This document shows positions 55,900 through 64,000 of a DNA stretch of 64,000 nt, piece after piece. Each line of letters begins with the position of its first letter. Position 1 is the first letter of the stretch. Source of the stretch: Siphonobacter sp. BAB-5405 (GTDB lineage: Bacteria; Bacteroidota; Bacteroidia; Cytophagales; Spirosomataceae); contig NZ_NJAG01000011.1 in the NCBI RefSeq assembly GCF_002872335.1, positions 186,001 through 250,000 on the forward strand, read 5' to 3'. The notes below the pieces were generated by a model. The model searched no databases. It saw only the letters and a program-made list of their open reading frames with translations, and was not told the origin of the DNA. The position numbers and the translations under genes are program-made.

Positions 55900-55909
55900 A
55901 ACAAGGCGA

Positions 55910-55945
55910 GAGGTAATCAGAAAGAATGGTTCTTCTGATTACCTC
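55910..55945 (+). terminator. Intercistronic hairpin between SusD and glucanase genes
   Basis: Perfect 13-base arms 55910-55922 and 55933-55945, 10-base loop, only a short T tail (TTTCG). A partial terminator or processing hairpin that could lower expression of the enzymes relative to SusCD. Confidence 0.55.
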
Positions 55946-55997
55946 TTTCGCTTCAAGGTGTATTTGGTATTCTTTTCCGCCCTACTCTTTCTGCTTT

Positions 55998-57602
55998 ATG
56001 AGAATATACTCCACGCTTCTGACAGGCGTCATGGCTTGTACATTGACGTTTGTTTCCTGTACCAAGTCCGTCCCGACTACTCATTCTAAAACGCTTGCTA
56101 CTGAGAAATTGCCTTCCGAGAAGAGCGAATACATGGACGTTGTACAAAAAGCTACGTTCCGTTACTTCTGGGATTTCGGGCATCCCATTTCGGGCATGGC
56201 TGCCGAACGTACAGCCACGCCCAATATCGTCACGACGGGCGGTACGGGTTTTGGCCTGATGGGAATGGTCGTAGCCGCCGAACGGCAGTGGATTACCCGC
56301 GAGGCCGCCGTAGCCCGCGTACAAAAAATTGCCGATTTTCTGGAAAAAGCCGACCGCTTCCACGGAGCCTGGTCGCACTGGATTGATGGCAACACGGGCC
56401 GGGTCGTTCCTTTTGGACAAAAAGATAACGGCGGTGATCTGGTAGAAACCGCTTTTCTAACCAATGGTCTACTCGTTGCCCGAGAATACTTCAACGGCAA
56501 TACTGCCGCCGAAAAGAAACTTCGTAACCAGATTACCAAACTCTGGGAAGGCATCGAGTGGGACTGGTACGTGCACGATGGCAAACTTCGCTGGCACTGG
56601 TCCAAGCAGTACAATTGGGACATGAATATGCCCATTGAAGGCTATAATGAATGTCTGATTACGTATGTGCTGGCTCTGGGTTCGCCCACGCACGCCATTA
56701 CGCCGCAGGTCTACGAAAACACCTGGAAACAGTCGAATCACTTTACCAATGGCAACAAGTACATGGGTTATAAGCTCGACATTGGCTTCCCCTACGGCGG
56801 GCCGCTCTTCTTCAGCCATTACTCGTATCTGAGTATGGACCCGCGACGGATGCAGGATCAGCATACGAACTACTGGCAGATGAATCAGGCTCATACGCTG
56901 ATTAACTGGGCGTACTGTGCCGAAAAAGCTCCTAAAGTGTATGGGTATTCCGAAGAAAACTGGGGCCTAACCGCCAGCGACGATTACAATTTCTACGACG
57001 CTCACTCACCGACCAACGATAACGGTACGATTACGCCCACGGCGGCTTTATCGGCTTTCCCGTATACGCCTTACGAATCCTGGCAGGCACTGCGGTATCT
57101 GTATCTGAAACACGGCAATCGTCTGTTTGGTGAATATGGTTTTTATGATGCCTACAATGCGTCGAAAAACTGGTACTCCAATCAGTATCTGGCGATTGAT
57201 CAGGGTCCGATTGTCGTGATGATTGAAAACTACCGGACAGGCCTGATTTGGAAAGTGGGCGAACGCATTACTGAAATTCAGACGGGACTGAAGAAAATGG
57301 GTATTGAGAACCCCTCCTACCCGACGGGCTTCTACGCCTACCAGCCGCACCCGACTACCGGCGAATGGAGTCTGATGCGACACAGCGACACAGGTAAATA
57401 CCCGCTGGAATTCGCCGTGGCCGGTACACAACCCGTTACCATCGAACTCACGGGCATTAATGGTACAACCCTTAAAGTATTGGATAATAAAACGCTAACG
57501 CCCGGTACACATATTCAATCTTTCGACGCAGCCGGAGGAAAGTATGTAGCAACGATTACGCAGGGTTCGGTGAAGAAGGTGATGAAGTTGGTATTGCGGT
57601 AA
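55998..57602 (+). CDS. GH144-like glucoamylase-family lipoprotein (predicted endo-beta-1,2-glucanase)
   Basis: 534 residues from the ATG at 55998 (MRIYSTLLTGVMACTLTFVSC, lipobox FVSC); the frame extends upstream to 55926 over the hairpin. The catalytic module shows the (alpha/alpha)6 'glycoamylase' pattern: ATFRYFWDFGHPISGMAAER, TTGGTGFGLMGMVVAAERQWI, GAWSHWIDGNTG, WHWSKQYNWDMNMPIEGYNE, NWGLTASDD and GPIVVMIENYRTGLIW. In Bacteroidota such proteins next to SusCD and GH3 include GH144 endo-beta-1,2-glucanases. Surface or periplasmic location by the lipid anchor. Specificity is inferred from family and context. Confidence 0.82.
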   Translation: MRIYSTLLTGVMACTLTFVSCTKSVPTTHSKTLATEKLPSEKSEYMDVVQKATFRYFWDFGHPISGMAAERTATPNIVTTGGTGFGLMGMVVAAERQWITREAAVARVQKIADFLEKADRFHGAWSHWIDGNTGRVVPFGQKDNGGDLVETAFLTNGLLVAREYFNGNTAAEKKLRNQITKLWEGIEWDWYVHDGKLRWHWSKQYNWDMNMPIEGYNECLITYVLALGSPTHAITPQVYENTWKQSNHFTNGNKYMGYKLDIGFPYGGPLFFSHYSYLSMDPRRMQDQHTNYWQMNQAHTLINWAYCAEKAPKVYGYSEENWGLTASDDYNFYDAHSPTNDNGTITPTAALSAFPYTPYESWQALRYLYLKHGNRLFGEYGFYDAYNASKNWYSNQYLAIDQGPIVVMIENYRTGLIWKVGERITEIQTGLKKMGIENPSYPTGFYAYQPHPTTGEWSLMRHSDTGKYPLEFAVAGTQPVTIELTGINGTTLKVLDNKTLTPGTHIQSFDAAGGKYVATITQGSVKKVMKLVLR

Positions 57603-57625
57603 TTATTGGTACCCTATATGCAGTC

Positions 57626-57890
57626 TTTCGTCCCGCAAGTTACGCTGGTCTTTTAGTCCGTCGACGATACCGATTCGATAAAAACTAATAAATAATCACT
57701 ATTGCTGGAAAATGAAAACCTCCCCCGCCCGGAAGCAACGGAACGACCTACGATAGCCGCAATGCGGTGGCCTAAAGCGGGCTGTCGTCAGTCGTGGAGA
57801 GGTCCAGCCTGGAAGGCTTCTGGGCTACTAGTCAGCCGTTCCAACGGAACCAGACTCGGTCTAGGTGAATAACGCATCTGTAAAAAGCAA
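57626..57890 (+). ncRNA. Conserved noncoding element, copy A (possible structured RNA or decayed mobile element)
   Basis: No convincing gene in 57603-57980. Four blocks recur in the same order and strand at 62575-62850: 57626-57636 plus 57644-57659 (same 18-base offset in both), ATGAAAA at 57712, a 30-base identical stretch at 57790-57819 followed by GGGCTACTAG at 57822-57831, and a 28-base block 57847-57874. Copy A has about 26 extra bases between the second and third blocks. It ends about 90 bases before the GH3 gene. Identity unknown; blocks separated by variable spacers suggest RNA structure. Confidence 0.5.
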
Positions 57891-57980
57891 GTTATTAGTT
57901 CCTGAGCTATCTATAGGTTAACATGCTTTCGAGACTAAACTCCGTTTGATTCTGCAAGAAATCAATAAATGATTCATTCC

Positions 57981-60260
57981 ATGAAAAAGACTTCTCTTCT
58001 GCTTCTGGCGGGTCTGTTCCAGTTTCAGGTACAGGCTCAGACGCCGGAGGCGAAAATGAATACCTTCGTCACCAAGCTCATGGGCCAGATGACGATTGAT
58101 GAAAAAATCGGTCAGCTCAATCTGGTGACACCGGGCGGATTTACGGCGACGGGAGCTACGGTTTCCCAAAACGTCGAAGCCAATATTAAAGCGGGTAAAG
58201 TCGGCGGCTTGTTCGGCATTTACGATCCGACGCTGGTACGCAAACCTCAGGAACTGGCCGTAAAAAATTCCCGGCTGCACATTCCTCTGCTGTTCGGACT
58301 CGACGTCATTCACGGACACAAAACCAGCTTTCCCATTCCCCTCGGCATTTCGTCAACCTGGGATCTCGAACGCATTGAGAAAAGTGCCCGCATTGCCGCG
58401 ACTGAAGCTACCGCGGATGGGCTGAACTGGGTGTTCTCGCCCATGGTCGATATTGCCCGTGATCCTCGCTGGGGCCGCATTTCTGAAAGTTCCGGAGAAG
58501 ATCCGTACCTGGGTTCGCTCATTGCCAAAGCCATGATTCGCGGGTATCAGGGCACCAGCTTTAAGGAAACGAATACGGTTCTCGCCTGCGTCAAACACTT
58601 TGCTCTGTACGGAGCGGCTGAAGCGGGCCGTGATTACAATACCGTGGATATGAGCCGTATTAAAATGTTTGAGTACTACCTGCCGCCGTACAAAGCCGCC
58701 ATCGACGCGGGCGTAGGGAGTGTGATGACTTCCTTCAACGAAATCGACGCAGTACCGGCGACGGCCAATAAATGGCTCGTAACCGATTTGTTACGCAACC
58801 AATGGGGCTTTAAAGGCCTGGTGGTAACCGACTACACGGCCATTAACGAAATGATTGCCCACGGTCTGGGGGATCTGAAACAGGTTTCGGCTCTGGCTTT
58901 GAAAGCCGGTACCGACATGGATATGGTAGGCGAAGGCTTTCTAACGACGCTCAAACAATCGCTGAACGAAGGCAAGATCACCCAAAAAGAAATCGATCAG
59001 GCCTGCCGCCGGATTCTGGAAGCCAAGTACAAATTGGGCCTGTTTGACGATCCGTATCGCTACCTGGACGAGTCGCGTCCGGTTAAAGAAATTCTGACGC
59101 CCGAGAACCGGGCCTTTGCCCGCGATCTGGCTGCCCGTAGTCACGTATTACTCAAAAATGCGAATCAGACCTTACCCCTGAAAAAAAGCGGCAGCATTGC
59201 TCTGATTGGCCCCCTGGCGGATGATCGGAAGAATATGCTGGGTACGTGGAATATTGCTGGCGACTGGAAAAAAGCCGTGACCGTGGCGGAAGGCATTAAG
59301 AATGTAGCGGGTAATAGTGTAAAAATCAATTACGCCAAAGGAGCCAACTTCACCACAGATACACTGCTAATTCAGCGATTGAACGCTCAGAACGGACTCG
59401 TAGACGTAGACCCCCGTTCGCCGGAAGTGATGATCGAGGAAGCCGTAAAGGTGGCCCGGCAATCAGACGTGATTGTGGCCGTTGTAGGCGAAGCTCAGGA
59501 AATGTCGGGCGAAGCTTCCAGTCGTTCGGATATTGGTATTCCCGAAAATCAGAAAGACTTACTGAAAGCACTGAAAAAAACGGGCAAACCGCTGGTACTG
59601 GTAGTGATGAGCGGTCGTCCGCTAACGCTTACCTGGGAAAACGACAACGCCGATGCCATGCTGGAAGCCTGGTTTGGCGGTAGCGAATCGGGCAATGCCA
59701 TCGCAGACGTTTTGTTTGGCAACTACAATCCTGCCGGAAAACTGACGGCTACATTTCCCCGCAACGTTGGTCAGATTCCCATTTATTACAATCACAAGAA
59801 TACGGGTCGTCCCTACGAAGGCGTGTTACTGGATAAATTCAAATCCCGTTACCTCGACGTACCCAATGATCCGTTATTTCCCTTTGGGTACGGTTTAAGT
59901 TATACTACGTTCAGTTACAGCGAGGTCAAACTCAGCCAGACCACCCTGAAGGGCAATCAGACATTACAGGCAAGTGTGACTGTAAAAAACACGGGTAAGT
60001 ACACGGGCGAAGAAGTTGTTCAGCTCTACATCAGCGATCCTGTCGCGAGTGTAACGCGTTCGGTGAAAGACCTGAAAGGCTTCCAGAAGATCAGTCTGAA
60101 ATCCGGCGAGAGTAAGGAAGTTACCTTTCGTATTACACCCGAACAGCTCAAATTCTATACTACGGATTTGAAATACGACTGGGAAGGGGGCGAATTCAGT
60201 ATTCAGATCGGTACCAATTCCAGCGACGTACAAACGGCAAAAGTGCAGTGGGCTAAATAA
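57981..60260 (+). CDS. bglX: GH3 beta-glucosidase (BglX-like)
   Basis: 759 residues from the ATG at 57981 (MKKTSLLLLAGLFQFQVQAQ, signal peptide), preferred over the ATG at 57969. GH3 N-domain: GLDVIHGHKTSFPIPLG, KHFALYGAAEAGRDYN, nucleophile Asp284 in GLVVTDYTAINEM. C-domain: GEAQEMSGEASSRSDIGIPENQ with the probable acid/base Glu, then PFGYGLSYTTFSYSEV and a fibronectin-III-like end (YTGEEVVQLYI). Periplasmic; would cut sophoro- or other gluco-oligosaccharides made by the upstream GH144-like enzyme to glucose. Confidence 0.93.
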   Translation: MKKTSLLLLAGLFQFQVQAQTPEAKMNTFVTKLMGQMTIDEKIGQLNLVTPGGFTATGATVSQNVEANIKAGKVGGLFGIYDPTLVRKPQELAVKNSRLHIPLLFGLDVIHGHKTSFPIPLGISSTWDLERIEKSARIAATEATADGLNWVFSPMVDIARDPRWGRISESSGEDPYLGSLIAKAMIRGYQGTSFKETNTVLACVKHFALYGAAEAGRDYNTVDMSRIKMFEYYLPPYKAAIDAGVGSVMTSFNEIDAVPATANKWLVTDLLRNQWGFKGLVVTDYTAINEMIAHGLGDLKQVSALALKAGTDMDMVGEGFLTTLKQSLNEGKITQKEIDQACRRILEAKYKLGLFDDPYRYLDESRPVKEILTPENRAFARDLAARSHVLLKNANQTLPLKKSGSIALIGPLADDRKNMLGTWNIAGDWKKAVTVAEGIKNVAGNSVKINYAKGANFTTDTLLIQRLNAQNGLVDVDPRSPEVMIEEAVKVARQSDVIVAVVGEAQEMSGEASSRSDIGIPENQKDLLKALKKTGKPLVLVVMSGRPLTLTWENDNADAMLEAWFGGSESGNAIADVLFGNYNPAGKLTATFPRNVGQIPIYYNHKNTGRPYEGVLLDKFKSRYLDVPNDPLFPFGYGLSYTTFSYSEVKLSQTTLKGNQTLQASVTVKNTGKYTGEEVVQLYISDPVASVTRSVKDLKGFQKISLKSGESKEVTFRITPEQLKFYTTDLKYDWEGGEFSIQIGTNSSDVQTAKVQWAK

Positions 60261-60276
60261 AACCTGCCGTCGTACC

Positions 60277-60310
60277 AAAAAAGGTCAGCCGAAACGCTGG
60301 CCTTTTTTCT
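60277..60310 (+). terminator. Terminator of the GH3 gene
   Basis: Arms 60277-60289 and 60296-60308 (13 pairs, one G-U, 6-base loop) ending in a T run; 16 bases after the stop. Confidence 0.9.
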
Positions 60311-60748
60311 TTTTGTAGGCTTTCCTCAGCAATAACCCATTTCAGAGCAAACGATCCGATGATTCCAGCAAAAATGGACGCGATAATGAGAAAACGTTTC
60401 GTTTCGCTCCTTTCAGCTTTTAAGGCATCTTTTTACAAAAAAAGGCACTCTCATCCGTTTCCCTTCTGTTACTTTTCGATTCCTGAGACGCAACTTACCC
60501 ATTTGTAGGTATTGCTTTTTTTCTCTTTTTCTTTGAGTTTTGTCCATGTCGCAGCAAAGACAACTAGCCTTTTGCTGGTTCGCCTTCAACCTACTTTTCT
60601 GTCATACCTCTAGCATTTCCTGTTAAAACTATTTCCACGTTTTAGGATTTCTTACTAAAACATGGCCTTTTCGAGTATCACTTTCTCTATTCTTTTACTT
60701 ATCGCCCCTTTTTTATCATTTCCTAACCATCAAGTGTTTACAAAGCAA
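60311..60748. other. Intergenic region without a supported gene
   Basis: About 440 AT-rich bases between convergent genes. A 49-codon open frame at 60359-60508 has no signal, family likeness or good start context and is not called. Nothing else seen. Confidence 0.4.
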
Positions 60749-60779
60749 AAGCCCCGGTTACCAGTGGTAACCAGGGCTT
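60749..60779 (-). terminator. Terminator of the M28 peptidase gene
   Basis: Arms 60749-60762 and 60766-60779 (14 positions, one mismatch, 3-base loop); on the minus strand followed by TTTTGCTTTG. 20 bases beyond the stop. Confidence 0.75.
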
Positions 60780-60798
60780 CTTTGGGTTACTAAAAACC

Positions 60799-62292
60799 TT
60801 ACGGTTTATTGGAATCAACGACAATACGCTTGTCCCGATTCACCAGTTCCCAGGCTGTATAGAAGACCAGACGGGCCGTTTTCTCAGCCTTGTCGAATTG
60901 GATTTTTTCCACGTCATCCGTCGGGCGGTGGTAGTCATCGTGGACACCGTTGAAGTAGAAAATAATGGGGATTTTCTTAGCCGCGAAGTTGTAGTGGTCC
61001 GAGCGGTAGTAGAAACGGTTTACATCCTTCGGATCGTTGAACGTGTAGTCCAGATCCATCTTGATGTACTTCTTGTTCGCTTCTTCATTGATAGCGTGCA
61101 GTTCCGAAGACAGCTTATCGGAGCCAATCACGTAGATATAATCCGGCTTGCCTTCGTGGGCTTTGTCCACCCGGCCAATCATGTCAATGTTCAAATCGGC
61201 AATGGTGTTTTCCAGCGGAATCAGCGGGTGGTTTACATAGTATTCCGAGCCCAGCAGCCCTTTTTCTTCACCCGTTACGGTCATGAACAAAATGCTGCGA
61301 CGCGGACGATTGCCCGCTTTAGCCGCTTTAGAGAAGGCCTCGGCCAATTCCATCACGCCAACCGTACCCGAACCGTCGTCATTGGCTCCGTTGTTGATCT
61401 GCCCATCGGGCGAAATGCCGATGTGATCGTAGTGAGCCGTCACCACGAGTACTTCGTTTTTCTTGTCGGTACCTTCCAGAAAACCAACGACGTTTGACGT
61501 TTCGATAGGCGTCTGCTTCTCTTCGGCTTTCAAGGTCAGGGTTTTCTTGAGATCAGCAGGTTTCGTCTTCCCAGCCATCAGATCCGCCAGTTGTGTATCA
61601 TCAAGACCCAGCATTTCCTTCGCCAGTCCCTGCTTCACCTGTACGGACAATAAGGTAGATTCCGGACGTTTTTCATCCTTGAACGTCAGACGATTCATCC
61701 GGGGTGAGTATGCCCGCATCCGACCGTAAAGTTTATCCGTTTGTTCATCGGCACCCGGAGCAATGGTCAGCACACAACGCACTCCTTTTTCCTTTAGCAC
61801 GGCCATTTTCTTACGCATGGCTTCGGCGTTACGGGGCTCGGCGGCGAGTAACAACGCGGCTTTGCCATCCAGGTTTAGCCCATTCAGGTCTTCATCCGTT
61901 CCGTAACCGACCAGTACGATATCCAGGGTCTCTTCTTTGGAGAAATTCCCCGACCCCGTTACGTAGAAATCTTTCAGTAATTCTTTCGTACCGCTGGGGG
62001 TCTTCAGGTACACATCACCCCAACCCAGTTCAACCAGCTCAACGGGTTGTAGGTAGCTCCCACCGGGACCAATACCCTTTAAACCCAGACTCTTAAAGTG
62101 GTTGGCAATGTATTCAGCCGCTTTGTGCTGACCGGGCGTTCCGGTACCGCGACCTTCCAGTTCGTCGGAAGCCAGGTACGAGAGGTGTTTTTTAAGATCT
62201 TCCGCCTTGATGGTCTCGGCGAATTTCGTTGGATTCTGAGCCTGAGCGAAAGCCAGCGGACTCAAAGCCAACAACGTAAGCAGTTTTTTCAT
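60799..62292 (-). CDS. Secreted M28-family zinc aminopeptidase
   Basis: 497 residues with a signal peptide (MKKLLTLLALSPLAFAQAQ). A PA-like domain is inserted at about 95-255, then the M28 catalytic core: TAHYDHIGI (His ligand, catalytic Asp), NGANDDGSGT (bridging Asp), TGEEKGLLGSEYY (general-base Glu, Glu ligand), LNIDMIGRVD (Asp ligand) and GVHDDYHRPTDD (last His ligand). All ligands are intact. Periplasmic or extracellular removal of N-terminal amino acids from peptides. Divergent from the molybdenum-enzyme genes. Confidence 0.93.
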   Translation of the reverse strand: MKKLLTLLALSPLAFAQAQNPTKFAETIKAEDLKKHLSYLASDELEGRGTGTPGQHKAAEYIANHFKSLGLKGIGPGGSYLQPVELVELGWGDVYLKTPSGTKELLKDFYVTGSGNFSKEETLDIVLVGYGTDEDLNGLNLDGKAALLLAAEPRNAEAMRKKMAVLKEKGVRCVLTIAPGADEQTDKLYGRMRAYSPRMNRLTFKDEKRPESTLLSVQVKQGLAKEMLGLDDTQLADLMAGKTKPADLKKTLTLKAEEKQTPIETSNVVGFLEGTDKKNEVLVVTAHYDHIGISPDGQINNGANDDGSGTVGVMELAEAFSKAAKAGNRPRRSILFMTVTGEEKGLLGSEYYVNHPLIPLENTIADLNIDMIGRVDKAHEGKPDYIYVIGSDKLSSELHAINEEANKKYIKMDLDYTFNDPKDVNRFYYRSDHYNFAAKKIPIIFYFNGVHDDYHRPTDDVEKIQFDKAEKTARLVFYTAWELVNRDKRIVVDSNKP

Positions 62293-62574
62293 GAAGTGAA
62301 TAGAATGGAAATCAAACCCTTAAAGTAAGCGAAAAACGCAGGTTTTTATTGCAAAAAGCGATCAAAGGTTAAAATGAAGTGCTGTCAAGGCATCTATGAT
62401 TCATTTTGCTTGGTTTTCTCTAGGATTGAAAAGGCTATTCTTCGAAAATAGCCCGATAATTTCTGAATGGCAGAGTTTTTTAATCTGTATGAATAGGATT
62501 TGAATAAAGTATTGATTTCATAAGAAGAGCCTTTTCATTTTGTGATTGGAAGTATTGCATTAAACGAAGACCTG

Positions 62575-62850
62575 TTTCGTCCCGCTGAGAAAGCTGGTCA
62601 TTTAGTCCATATCGCGATAAGACGGGGTTCGGTTTTATGTCCTCCATGCAGGTGTTCGACTGTCTTCTAACCACACCAACAACTATTAATAAAAGATGAA
62701 AATCCCTCCCGCCCGTAAACAGCGGTGGCCCAGAGCAAGCTGTCGTTAGTCGTGGAGAGGTCCAGCCTGGAAGGCTTACGGGCTACTAGCCAGTCAGTAA
62801 AGAGAACCAAATTCGGTCCAGGTGGATAACGAAGCTTTAAAAGAGCAAAA
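62575..62850 (+). ncRNA. Conserved noncoding element, copy B
   Basis: Second copy of the element at 57626-57890, in the 677-base gap before the molybdenum-enzyme genes. Matching blocks: 62575-62585 plus 62593-62608; ATGAAAA at 62696; the identical 30-base stretch 62748-62777 followed by GGGCTACTAG at 62780-62789; 62804-62831. Similarity fades after about 62850, though short matches continue to about 62890. A GGGGCGAAACCC-type hairpin follows at about 62900-62917, before the next start at 62970. Nothing else in the gap is supported as a gene. Confidence 0.5.
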
Positions 62851-62969
62851 TTTTTGATAAGCAGTTCATAAGGGTGTTTATAGTCTAGCAGTCAGCCGTG
62901 TTTACGGGGCGAAACCCGATTTAAATAAACAGAGCACCTCTAAAAAGCACACTTCATTTTTAGAACTTC

Positions 62970-63584
62970 ATGAAAACGAGCAAAAAGACTATTGAAAACG
63001 AAGCCCGCCGCGATTTTCTGAAGCAATCGTCGGTGTTGTCGGCTTTGGTGCTATCCCCCGAAAAGGCGATCAAGGACCCGAATTGGGATGAAAAAATTGC
63101 GGCTCCTTTTGAAAAAGTACCACTGAAACTGGAAATCAATGGGGTCAAGCATACGCTGAACGTGGAACCGCGTACGACCTTACTCGACCTTTTACGCGAG
63201 CAACTGCACCTGACGGGTACCAAAAAAGGTTGCGATTACGGCCAGTGCGGAGCCTGTACCGTACATTCCGACGGCCAGCGAATTAATTCCTGCCTGACCC
63301 TGGCAGTCACCGAAGAAGGAAAGAAAATCACGACCATTGAAGGACTGGCCAAAGGCGATACCCTGCATCCCATGCAGGAGGCTTTCGTCAAACACGACGG
63401 TTTTCAATGCGGTTACTGCACGCCCGGTCAGATTATGTCGGCGGTGGCATGTATCCGCGAAGGACACGCGAATTCCGAAGACGAAATCCGGGAGTACATG
63501 AGTGGGAACATCTGCCGGTGCGGAGCCTATCCCAATATTGTCGATGCCATTATGGACGTGAAGAAAGGAGGACAAACGGTATGA
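62970..63584 (+). CDS. paoA: 2Fe-2S subunit of a periplasmic aldehyde/xanthine oxidase-type enzyme (PaoA-like)
   Basis: 204 residues. Twin-arginine-type signal [16 protein letters not shown] at about 11-26 implies folded export. Two iron-sulfur domains: plant-ferredoxin type [17 protein letters not shown] with a later Cys (INSCL), then the all-helical [12 protein letters not shown] and [12 protein letters not shown]. It passes electrons from the molybdenum cofactor to the FAD subunit. The stop overlaps the next start as ATGA. Closest known arrangement is PaoABC aldehyde oxidoreductase; substrate not determined. Confidence 0.88.
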   Translation: MKTSKKTIENEARRDFLKQSSVLSALVLSPEKAIKDPNWDEKIAAPFEKVPLKLEINGVKHTLNVEPRTTLLDLLREQLHLTGTKKGCDYGQCGACTVHSDGQRINSCLTLAVTEEGKKITTIEGLAKGDTLHPMQEAFVKHDGFQCGYCTPGQIMSAVACIREGHANSEDEIREYMSGNICRCGAYPNIVDAIMDVKKGGQTV

Positions 63585-64000
63585 AAGCCTTTCAATACGT
63601 CCGGGCCAATACGGCTAAGTCGGCTCTCGAAGCATTAGCCAAAGACCCTTCCGCTCAGTTCATCGCCGGAGGTACCAATCTGGTGGATTTGATGAAACGG
63701 GGCGTAACGGCCCCGGATAAACTCATCGACATCAGTCGTTTACCGCTAAATAAAATTGAAAAAGTAGCCAATGGCGTTCGCATCGGAGCCATGTCCCTTA
63801 ATAGTCAGGTAGCCGATGACAAGCTGATCCTGGAAAAGTGGCCGCTACTGGCTCAGGCCCTCAATGCCGGGGCTTCGGCCCAATTACGGAATAAGGCTAC
63901 GGTGGGTGGCAATATGCTCCAGCGTACGCGTTGCGGCTATTTTTACGATACCGAAATGCCCTGCAATAAACGGCAGCCGGGAACGGGTTGCGGAGCCAAG
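63581..64000 (+). CDS. paoB: FAD-binding subunit of the molybdenum oxidoreductase (PaoB-like), C-terminus outside window
   Basis: 140 residues visible, open to the window edge. FAD-domain motifs of the CO dehydrogenase/xanthine oxidase medium subunit are present: [15 protein letters not shown] (first FAD loop) and [12 protein letters not shown] (second). It continues with [24 protein letters not shown]; this Cys-rich insertion is the extra 4Fe-4S site seen in PaoB-type subunits. Start overlaps the paoA stop (ATGA), so the two are translated together. A large molybdopterin subunit is expected just beyond the window. Confidence 0.88.
   Translation, partial: MKAFQYVRANTAKSALEALAKDPSAQFIAGGTNLVDLMKRGVTAPDKLIDISRLPLNKIEKVANGVRIGAMSLNSQVADDKLILEKWPLLAQALNAGASAQLRNKATVGGNMLQRTRCGYFYDTEMPCNKRQPGTGCGAK

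Noticed and set aside
60359-60508. 49-codon open frame between the GH3 and M28 genes
   Set aside because: No signal, domain or composition bias, no promoter or terminator of its own, and length expected by chance.
62480-62674. 64-residue minus-strand frame overlapping conserved element copy B
   Set aside because: Part of it (GLNDQ...RDE) is echoed in copy A, but the frame in copy A is interrupted soon after, so conservation fits the repeated DNA/RNA element rather than a protein.
57712-62748. ATGAAAA-led short peptides in both copies of the repeated element as leader-peptide genes
   Set aside because: They stop after 14 and 17 codons at different places and only the first ten codons are alike; the surrounding noncoding sequence is equally conserved.

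Overview
The window is chromosomal DNA of a member of the Bacteroidota, most likely a Cytophagales-type environmental bacterium. The evidence is a SusC/SusD pair, signal peptides ending in A-x-A-Q, Bacteroidota-type promoters (TTTG, about 20 bases, TAnnTTTG), weak Shine-Dalgarno sites, a fused CusA-TolC efflux protein and moderate GC. I see no rRNA, tRNA, CRISPR array, intact insertion sequence or prophage. Genes are dense and lie in short operons, many closed by clear stem-loop terminators.

Layout. 1-8.2 kb: housekeeping and envelope genes (partial amidohydrolase-like protein, lipoprotein, peptide deformylase, M20 dipeptidase, PlsY, AsmA-like protein). 8.5-17 kb: secreted or membrane proteins of unknown role, a sugar-acid dehydratase, GmhA and an M16 peptidase. 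17-23 kb: a heavy-metal RND efflux operon (His-rich small protein, CusA-TolC fusion, CusB-like adaptor). 23.4-30.2 kb: trehalose synthase/phosphatase, small proteins, Gfo/Idh/MocA and Old-Yellow-Enzyme oxidoreductases, a GNAT protein and a lone oxidase subunit III. 30.3-42.1 kb: ispE preceded by an eight-gene minus-strand cluster described below. 42.5-47 kb: an outer-membrane barrel, then iron-related genes (TonB-dependent siderophore-type receptor, ferritin). 47-48.3 kb: mraY away from a cell-wall cluster. 48.4-60.3 kb: a polysaccharide utilization locus (one-piece sensor/LuxR regulator, SusC, SusD, GH144-like glucanase, GH3 beta-glucosidase), predicted to act on beta-1,2-glucan. 60.8-64 kb: M28 peptidase and the first two subunits of a periplasmic molybdenum aldehyde/xanthine oxidase type enzyme.

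The best candidate for an undescribed system is the cluster at 31.1-42.1 kb. In transcription order it encodes a vWA-like lipoprotein, a three-helix membrane protein, a tubulin/FtsZ-superfamily protein, a 1187-residue protein with an actin/Hsp70 ATPase core behind about 600 unassigned residues, a membrane-anchored coiled-coil/proline-rich protein, a MotA/TolQ/ZorA-like channel protein with a long coiled-coil tail, a MotB/ZorB-like OmpA protein with the proton-channel aspartate, and a 41-residue lipoprotein. An ion-driven stator pair beside two cytoskeletal-type NTPases and a vWA protein suggests an energised envelope-spanning machine (membrane remodelling, surface function or defence). The function is inference.

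A second unexplained signal is a pair of about 270-base imperfect repeats (57626-57890 and 62575-62850), same strand, with four conserved blocks in the same order, each about 100 bases upstream of a gene: structured RNA, cis-regulator or decayed mobile element. Other regulatory features of interest are three direct repeats upstream of susC spaced by whole helical turns and hairpins in most gaps of the 31-42 kb cluster.
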